From Parvibaculum sp002684405 (GTDB taxonomy: Bacteria > Pseudomonadota > Alphaproteobacteria > Parvibaculales > Parvibaculaceae), in assembly GCA_965140395.1 (NCBI GenBank), contig OZ223207.1, positions 620,001-684,000 on the forward strand: DNA of 64,000 nucleotides. Direction: 5' to 3'. The notes under the pieces were generated by a model. That model ran no database searches. It was not told the origin of the DNA and saw nothing but the letters and a program-made list of their open reading frames with translations. The position numbers and the translations under genes are program-made. Shown piece by piece: positions 58,947 to 64,000 of this stretch. Positions within the stretch are counted from its first letter, which is position 1, and each line of letters opens with the position of its first letter.

Positions 58947-59030
58947 GTCATGGCCCGGCTTGTCCGGGCCATCTACGTCTTTCTTCCGATCGCAAAGGCG
59001 TGGATGCCCCGCCTGAAGCGGGGCATGACG
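58947..59030. repeat. Dispersed palindromic repeat, copy 2
   Basis: About 84 bp: GTCATGGCCCGGCTTGTCCG, GGCCATCTACGTCTT, AGGCGTGGATGCCCCGCCTG, AAGCGGGGCATGAC. Same three-hairpin plan as copies 1 and 3. Immediately after the rpsD terminator. Confidence 0.82.
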
Positions 59031-59046
59031 GTAGGGGGCAAAACAG

Positions 59047-59078
59047 AAAAAGGCCCCGGATTTCTCCGGGGCCTTTTC
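59047..59078. terminator. Bidirectional terminator before grxD
   Basis: AAAAAGGCCCCGG-ATTTCT-CCGGGGCCTTTT, a perfect stem. On the minus strand it ends the purine-grx unit. Confidence 0.87.
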
Positions 59079-59096
59079 GTGTCGATGGCAGTTCGC

Positions 59097-59441
<345 letters not shown>

Positions 59442-59506
59442 CTTTTTGTCCTCTCGTCCCGCGGGCCTTGCAGGCGCCGACGGGCTATGCAGTTCAACTG
59501 TGTCGT

Positions 59507-59743
59507 TCAGTTCTCGGGGGCGCTGGTCTGAAGGGCGAGGGCATGAAGCTCGTTGCCCATGCCGCCCTTGAGCGCGCCGTAAACCATCTGGTGCTGCTGT
59601 ACGCGGGTCTTGCCCCTGAATGCCTCGGAGACCACGGTGGCGGCGTAATGATCGCCGTCGCCTGCCAGATCGCGGATTTCCACCACGGCGTCGGGAATGG
59701 CGTCCTTGATGAGACGTTCGATGTCAGAGGCGGTCATCGCCAT
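59507..59743 (-). CDS. BolA/IbaG-family protein
   Basis: 78 residues. IEDR-like start ASDIERLIKDAIPDAVVEIR and the conserved helix KTRVQQHQMVYGALKGGMGN with a His at the expected cluster-ligand site. The C-terminus HALALQTSAPEN is typical of the short BolA-type (IbaG/YrbA) proteins. Partner of the monothiol glutaredoxin next to it. Confidence 0.9.
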   Translation of the reverse strand: MAMTASDIERLIKDAIPDAVVEIRDLAGDGDHYAATVVSEAFRGKTRVQQHQMVYGALKGGMGNELHALALQTSAPEN

Positions 59744-59776
59744 GTTGCGCAGCGCTCCTTCGGCTTGGCCGAACCC

Positions 59777-61999
59777 TTAAAGTTCGGGGGCGGCGGCCAT
59801 ATAGGTCGGGAGCCAGCCTTCATGAGCGGCCTTCAGCCCCGCGACAGATATGGGTGTCCCGCCATCGAGTGTCAATTCATGGGTCCCGGTGGTGCCGACC
59901 CGCTCGGCCGGGATGCCGGCCTTTTGGGCCCGGGCGATGAGGGCGTCCGCTTCCGCCGTCGGGGCGGTCAGCACATAGCGGCCCTGATCCTCGCCAAAGG
60001 CCCATGCGTGGAGGGCCAGATCGGTTTTTGCAGTGAGCTCCGCGCCCATATTGCCGGCCATGGCCATTTCGGCGATGGCCACCAGCAGGCCGCCATCGGA
60101 GACGTCATGAACCGCGGTAACGCGGCGGGCGCGGATTTCCTCGCGCACGAAGTCGCCATGGCGGCGCTCCAGCGCCAGATCGACCGGCGGCGGGGCGCTC
60201 GCATCGTCGCGGCCATCGGCCAGATCGCGATGGTAGATCGACTGGCCGAGATGGCCTTTCGTCTCGCCGAGAACGACGATCGCCTCATTGCCCGCCTTGA
60301 AGGCGATGGTGGCGCGCGCCGTGACATCGGGCAGCAGGCCGACCGCGCCGATGGCGGGTGTCGGCAGGATGCCCTTGCCGTTGGTTTCGTTGTAGAGCGA
60401 GACATTGCCGGAGACGACGGGGAAGTCGAGTTCGCGGCAGGCTTCGCCGATACCCTTAATGCAGCCCACGAACTGGCCCATGATGTCGGGCTTTTCGGGA
60501 TTGCCGAAGTTGAGATTGTCGGTGACGGCGAGCGGTTCCGCGCCGACGGCCGACAGGTTGCGCCAGCATTCGGCGACCGCCTGCTTGCCGCCCTCGAACG
60601 GATCGGCGGCGCAATAGCGCGGGGTCACGTCGACGGTGAAGGCGAGGCCCTTCTTTTCGGTGCCGTCCACGCGCACCACCGCGGCGTCGCCGCCCGGGCC
60701 CACAGAGGTATTGCCCTGAATGAGGTGGTCGTACTGCTCCCAGACCCAGCGGCGCGAGCACATGTCGGGCAGGGCGAGCATCTTTTCGAGCGCCTTGCCG
60801 ATGTCGTTGGGGGCGGGGAGGGATGACGGGTCGAGTGCCGCGGGCTTCGGGGCCGCTTCCCAGGGGCGATCATATTCCGGGGCTTCGTCGCCCAGTTCCT
60901 TGATCGGCAGGTCGGCCATGACATCGCCATGCTGGTGCACACGGAAGCGCAGATCGTCGGTGGTGGTGCCGACAATGGCGAAGTCCAGGTCCCATTTGAG
61001 GAAGATGGCTTTCGCTTCTTCCTCCAGGGCGGGGTCGAGCACCATGAGCATGCGCTCCTGGCTTTCCGACAGCATCATCTCATAGGCCGTCATGCCTTCT
61101 TCGCGGCAGGGCACGGCGTCGAGGTTGAGGTCCACGCCGAGATTGCCCTTGGCGCCCATTTCGACCGCCGAGCAGGTAAGGCCGGCGGCGCCCATGTCCT
61201 GAATGGCGATGACAGCGCCCGACGCCATCAGCTCCAGGCAGGCTTCGAGCAGCAGCTTTTCGGAGAAGGGGTCGCCGATCTGGACGGTGGGGCGTTTTTC
61301 CTCCGTGTCCTGATCGAACTCGGCGGACGCCATGGTCGCGCCATGAATGCCGTCGCGGCCCGTCTTGGAGCCGAGATAGACGATGGGGAGGCCCACGCCC
61401 TTGGCTTCGGAATAGAAGATCTTGTCGGCGTCCGCGAGGCCCGCCGCAAAGGCGTTCACAAGGCAGTTGCCGTTATAGGAGGGGTCGAAATTCACTTCGC
61501 CGCCCACGGTCGGCACGCCGAAGGAATTGCCGTAGCCGCCGACGCCGGCCACGACGCCCGAGACGACATGCCGGGTGCGGGGATGGTCCGGCTCGCCGAA
61601 GCGCAGGGCGTTCAACGCCGCGATGGGACGCGCGCCCATGGTGAAGACGTCGCGCAAGATTCCGCCCACGCCCGTCGCCGCGCCCTGATGAGGCTCGATA
61701 TAGGAGGGGTGGTTGTGGCTTTCCATCTTGAAGATGACGGCCTGGCCGTCGCCGATGTCGACGACGCCCGCATTTTCGCCGGGGCCGCAAATGACGCGCT
61801 CGCCGGTGGTGGGGAGCGTGCGCAGCCATTTCTTGGAGGATTTATAGGAGCAGTGCTCGTTCCACATGGCCGAGAAGATGCCGAGCTCGGTGAGCGTCGG
61901 TTCGCGGCCGATGAGGTCCAGAATGCGCTGATATTCGTCCGGTTTCAGGCCGTGCTCGGCGATGAGTTCCGGCGTGATTTCGATATCGTTACGGATCAC
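59777..61999 (-). CDS. purL: Phosphoribosylformylglycinamidine synthase subunit PurL
   Basis: 740 residues, the small PurL form that needs separate PurQ and PurS. SAMWNEHCSYKSSKKWLRTL, MESHNHPSYIEPHQGAATGV and GAAGLTCSAVEMGAKG are catalytic or structural blocks. It makes FGAM from FGAR with ATP and ammonia. Overlaps purQ by four bases. Confidence 0.97.
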   Translation of the reverse strand: MIRNDIEITPELIAEHGLKPDEYQRILDLIGREPTLTELGIFSAMWNEHCSYKSSKKWLRTLPTTGERVICGPGENAGVVDIGDGQAVIFKMESHNHPSYIEPHQGAATGVGGILRDVFTMGARPIAALNALRFGEPDHPRTRHVVSGVVAGVGGYGNSFGVPTVGGEVNFDPSYNGNCLVNAFAAGLADADKIFYSEAKGVGLPIVYLGSKTGRDGIHGATMASAEFDQDTEEKRPTVQIGDPFSEKLLLEACLELMASGAVIAIQDMGAAGLTCSAVEMGAKGNLGVDLNLDAVPCREEGMTAYEMMLSESQERMLMVLDPALEEEAKAIFLKWDLDFAIVGTTTDDLRFRVHQHGDVMADLPIKELGDEAPEYDRPWEAAPKPAALDPSSLPAPNDIGKALEKMLALPDMCSRRWVWEQYDHLIQGNTSVGPGGDAAVVRVDGTEKKGLAFTVDVTPRYCAADPFEGGKQAVAECWRNLSAVGAEPLAVTDNLNFGNPEKPDIMGQFVGCIKGIGEACRELDFPVVSGNVSLYNETNGKGILPTPAIGAVGLLPDVTARATIAFKAGNEAIVVLGETKGHLGQSIYHRDLADGRDDASAPPPVDLALERRHGDFVREEIRARRVTAVHDVSDGGLLVAIAEMAMAGNMGAELTAKTDLALHAWAFGEDQGRYVLTAPTAEADALIARAQKAGIPAERVGTTGTHELTLDGGTPISVAGLKAAHEGWLPTYMAAAPEL

Positions 62000-62664
62000 G
62001 CCACAGCCTCCAGCACGCTTTCAAACAGGGCCCGGCCATCGGTGCAGCCGTTCAGCTCTTCGATCATGTTTTCGGGATGAGGCATCATGCCGAACACATT
62101 GCCGCGTTCGTTGAGGATGCCTGCGATGTCGTTGATGGAGCCGTTGGGATTGTCGCCCTTCGCATAGCGCAGGCCCACGCGGCCTTCGCCTTCGAGGCGC
62201 TCGATGGTGGCTTCATCGGCAAAGTAATTGCCCTCGCCATGGGCGACGGGGCAGCGCCAGACCTGGCCTTGCGCATATTTGCGGGTGAAGTCGGTATCCG
62301 CATTGGCGGTTTCGAGCATCACTTCGCGGCAGACGAATTTGAGATCCGCATTGCGCATCAACACGCCGGGCAGAAGCCCCGTCTCGCAGAGGATCTGGAA
62401 GCCGTTGCACACGCCCAGCACGCGGACGCCGCGTTCGGCAGCTTTCGCCACGGCGGGCATGATATGCGCGCGGGCGGCGATGGCGCCGGTGCGCAGATAG
62501 TCGCCATAGGAAAAGCCGCCGGGGACGACGACCAGATCCACATCCGGCAATTCACTATCGGCATGCCAGACCGCGGCGGGACGCGTGCCGGAAATCATTT
62601 CCAGCGCATTCAGCATGTCGCGTTCGCGGTTGGAGCCGGGGAAGACGATGACGGCCGATTTCAT
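61996..62664 (-). CDS. purQ: FGAM synthase glutaminase subunit PurQ
   Basis: 222 residues from the ATG at 62664. GVCNGFQILCETG holds the catalytic Cys and FGMMPHPENM the catalytic His. GGFSYGDYLRTGAIAARA is typical. It supplies ammonia to PurL. An in-frame upstream extension overlaps purS and is rejected. Confidence 0.96.
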   Translation of the reverse strand: MKSAVIVFPGSNRERDMLNALEMISGTRPAAVWHADSELPDVDLVVVPGGFSYGDYLRTGAIAARAHIMPAVAKAAERGVRVLGVCNGFQILCETGLLPGVLMRNADLKFVCREVMLETANADTDFTRKYAQGQVWRCPVAHGEGNYFADEATIERLEGEGRVGLRYAKGDNPNGSINDIAGILNERGNVFGMMPHPENMIEELNGCTDGRALFESVLEAVA

Positions 62665-62666
62665 GC

Positions 62667-62912
62667 TTACTTCTCGTCCAGCTCGATGGCGTAATTCTCG
62701 ATCACCGTATTGGCGAGCAACTGGCGGCACATTTCGTCGAGGGCGGCCTCGGCCTTGGCCTTGTCGGTTTCGGCGAGCTCGACCTCGATGAACTTGCCCT
62801 GACGCACACCCTCCACGCCGTCGAAGCCGAGCGCGCCGAGCGCGTGCTGGATGGCTTTCCCCTGCGGATCGAGAACGCCGTTCTTGAGCGTGACTTTGAT
62901 ACGGGCCTTCAT
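62667..62912 (-). CDS. purS: FGAM synthase accessory subunit PurS
   Basis: 81 residues. MKARIKVTLKNGVLDPQGKA and VEGVRQGKFIEVELAE are PurS motifs. It bridges PurL and PurQ. Two bases before purQ. Confidence 0.95.
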   Translation of the reverse strand: MKARIKVTLKNGVLDPQGKAIQHALGALGFDGVEGVRQGKFIEVELAETDKAKAEAALDEMCRQLLANTVIENYAIELDEK

Positions 62913-62980
62913 GCGGTTTTGATACCTTCCGTTGGTCCGGCATCCGCCAGGAAGCGGAAAACCGTCGATCTGTCTGCTTC

Positions 62981-63065
62981 GTCATGGCCCGGCTCGTCCG
63001 GGCCATCCACGCCTTGACGGCGTGACAGGAAGACGTGGATGACCCGCATAAAGCGGGTCATGACG
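62981..63065. repeat. Dispersed palindromic repeat, copy 3
   Basis: About 85 bp: GTCATGGCCCGGCTCGTCCG, GGCCATCCACGCC, AGACGTGGATGACCCGC, AAGCGGGTCATGAC. Lies between purC and purS inside the purine cluster, so it must be tolerated in the transcript or mark a boundary. Confidence 0.82.
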
Positions 63066-63079
63066 CGACTAACCAAGCG

Positions 63080-63841
63080 TCACTTCACCAGCGTCGGGCC
63101 GCGGCGCTTGGGTTCATTCTCGTAGAGAATGCCGAGGCGGCGCGCGACTTCCTGATAGGCTTCGATGAGACCGCCCATATCGCGGCGGAAGCGGTCCTTG
63201 TCGAGCTTGTCGTTCGATTTGATGTCCCAGAGGCGGCAGCTGTCCGGGCTGATTTCGTCGGCGAGCAGAATGCGCATCATGTCGCCTTCATACTGGCGGC
63301 CGAACTCGACCTTGAAGTCCACCAGCCGGATGCCGATGCCGAGGAAGAGGCCGGTCAGGAAATCGTTGATGCGCAGCGCGAGCGCCATCATGTCGTCGAT
63401 TTCCTGCGGCGAGGCCCAGCCGAAAGCGGTGATGTGCTCTTCGGAGACCATCGGGTCGTGCAGTTCGTCCGACTTGTAATAGAATTCGATGATGGAGCGG
63501 GGGAGCTGCGTGCCTTCCTCGAGGCCGAGGCGCTTTGCGAGCGAACCCGCCGCCACGTTGCGCACCACCACTTCAATCGGAATGATCTCGACTTCGCGGA
63601 TCAGCTGCTCGCGCATATTGATCGAGCGAATGAAATGGGTGGGGACGCCGATCTCGTTCAGCCGCGTGAAGACGAACTCCGAGATGCGGTTGTTCAGGAC
63701 ACCCTTGCCCTCGATGACGGCATGTTTCGTCGCGTCGAAGGCGGTGGTGTCGTCCTTGAAATGCTGGACGAGCGTGCCCGGTTCCGGGCCTTCGTAAAGG
63801 ACTTTGGCCTTGCCTTCGTAAACGCGTCTGCGCCGGCTCAT
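63080..63841 (-). CDS. purC: SAICAR synthase
   Basis: 253 residues. MSRRRRVYEGKAKVLYEGPE and TAFDATKHAVIEGKGVLNNR start the ATP-binding fold; EVVVRNVAAGSLAKRLG and ILLADEISPDSCRLWD are PurC motifs. It joins CAIR and aspartate. Upstream of purSQL, with repeat copy 3 between. The final 159 bases of the window show no gene I can support. Confidence 0.97.
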   Translation of the reverse strand: MSRRRRVYEGKAKVLYEGPEPGTLVQHFKDDTTAFDATKHAVIEGKGVLNNRISEFVFTRLNEIGVPTHFIRSINMREQLIREVEIIPIEVVVRNVAAGSLAKRLGLEEGTQLPRSIIEFYYKSDELHDPMVSEEHITAFGWASPQEIDDMMALALRINDFLTGLFLGIGIRLVDFKVEFGRQYEGDMMRILLADEISPDSCRLWDIKSNDKLDKDRFRRDMGGLIEAYQEVARRLGILYENEPKRRGPTLVK

Positions 63842-64000
63842 ATTGTTGAATCCATTCGGTTGGCGCCCCTCGGGCTCATGGGCCTTGAGGGCGAGATGCG
63901 GGGCAGGTCTCTCGATCCGGGCCGCCGGGCCCCGGGAGAAAGGGTCCTTCGGAATCGCCCTTTCGGCAGGCGCAAATTAGCGCAAGGCAGGGGGGGATAC

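Overview
The window is a GC-rich chromosomal segment from an alphaproteobacterium. The evidence is the flagellar regulators found only in that class (FlaF, FlbT, FliX), a CckA-type cell-cycle kinase, CtrA-like sites of the form TTAA-N7-TTAA, a GAAC-N7-GAAC SOS box before recA, and a DksA of the cysteine-poor alphaproteobacterial kind. A Parvibaculum-like member of the Hyphomicrobiales would fit, but that is a guess from gene content only.

Layout. 1-9.4 kb: the 3' end of dnaE2 (imuC), a small membrane protein, an HlyD/MacB-type ABC exporter (adaptor, permease, ATPase), an Rrf2 regulator with a methyltransferase, a CoxE-like VWA protein, a small secreted protein and a MoxR ATPase. 9.5-33.8 kb: flagellar cluster I, with flgE-flgK-flgL (+), flaF/flbT and two flagellins (-), a TPR-glycosyltransferase resembling FlmG, an FlgN-like protein, flgJ-type rod protein and flgI (-), fliX and dksA (+), flgF-flgG-flgA-flgH (-), then fliL-fliM-DUF6468-motE-like and a 1172-residue TPR protein (+). 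33.9-41.5 kb: an insert of metal and stress genes: a Zur-box COG0523 GTPase, an MpaB/Lcp-like oxygenase with a divergent TetR, a lower-GC patch with HigA-like and HicAB toxin-antitoxin genes, and feoAB. 41.5-49.1 kb: flagellar cluster II, with fliO-fliP (-) and flgB-flgC-fliE-fliQ-fliR-flhB (+), then cckA. 49.2-64 kb: a desaturase, a frameshifted recA, alaS, a cyclic-nucleotide-gated K+ channel, icd, trmJ, rpsD, and a purC-purS-purQ-purL-bolA-grxD group.

The most coherent signal is regulatory. Four flagellar transcription units (flgE, flgF, flgI, upstream flagellin) have sigma-54 promoters with GG-N10-GC spacing, preceded by GGCA-N5-TGCC palindromes like the Caulobacter FlbD (ftr) element. 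At flgE, flgI and the flagellin these come as near-identical pairs about 21-23 bp apart. Perfect CtrA sites sit before fliX and between fliO and flgB. The window therefore looks like a Caulobacter-style CckA/CtrA to FliX/FlbD/sigma-54 to FlbT/FlaF cascade, although flbD, ctrA and rpoN are not in it. Other points are a one-base deletion that breaks recA in the L2 loop, a three-copy intergenic palindromic repeat, and a similar inserted beta-rich module in FlgK, FlgL and both flagellins.
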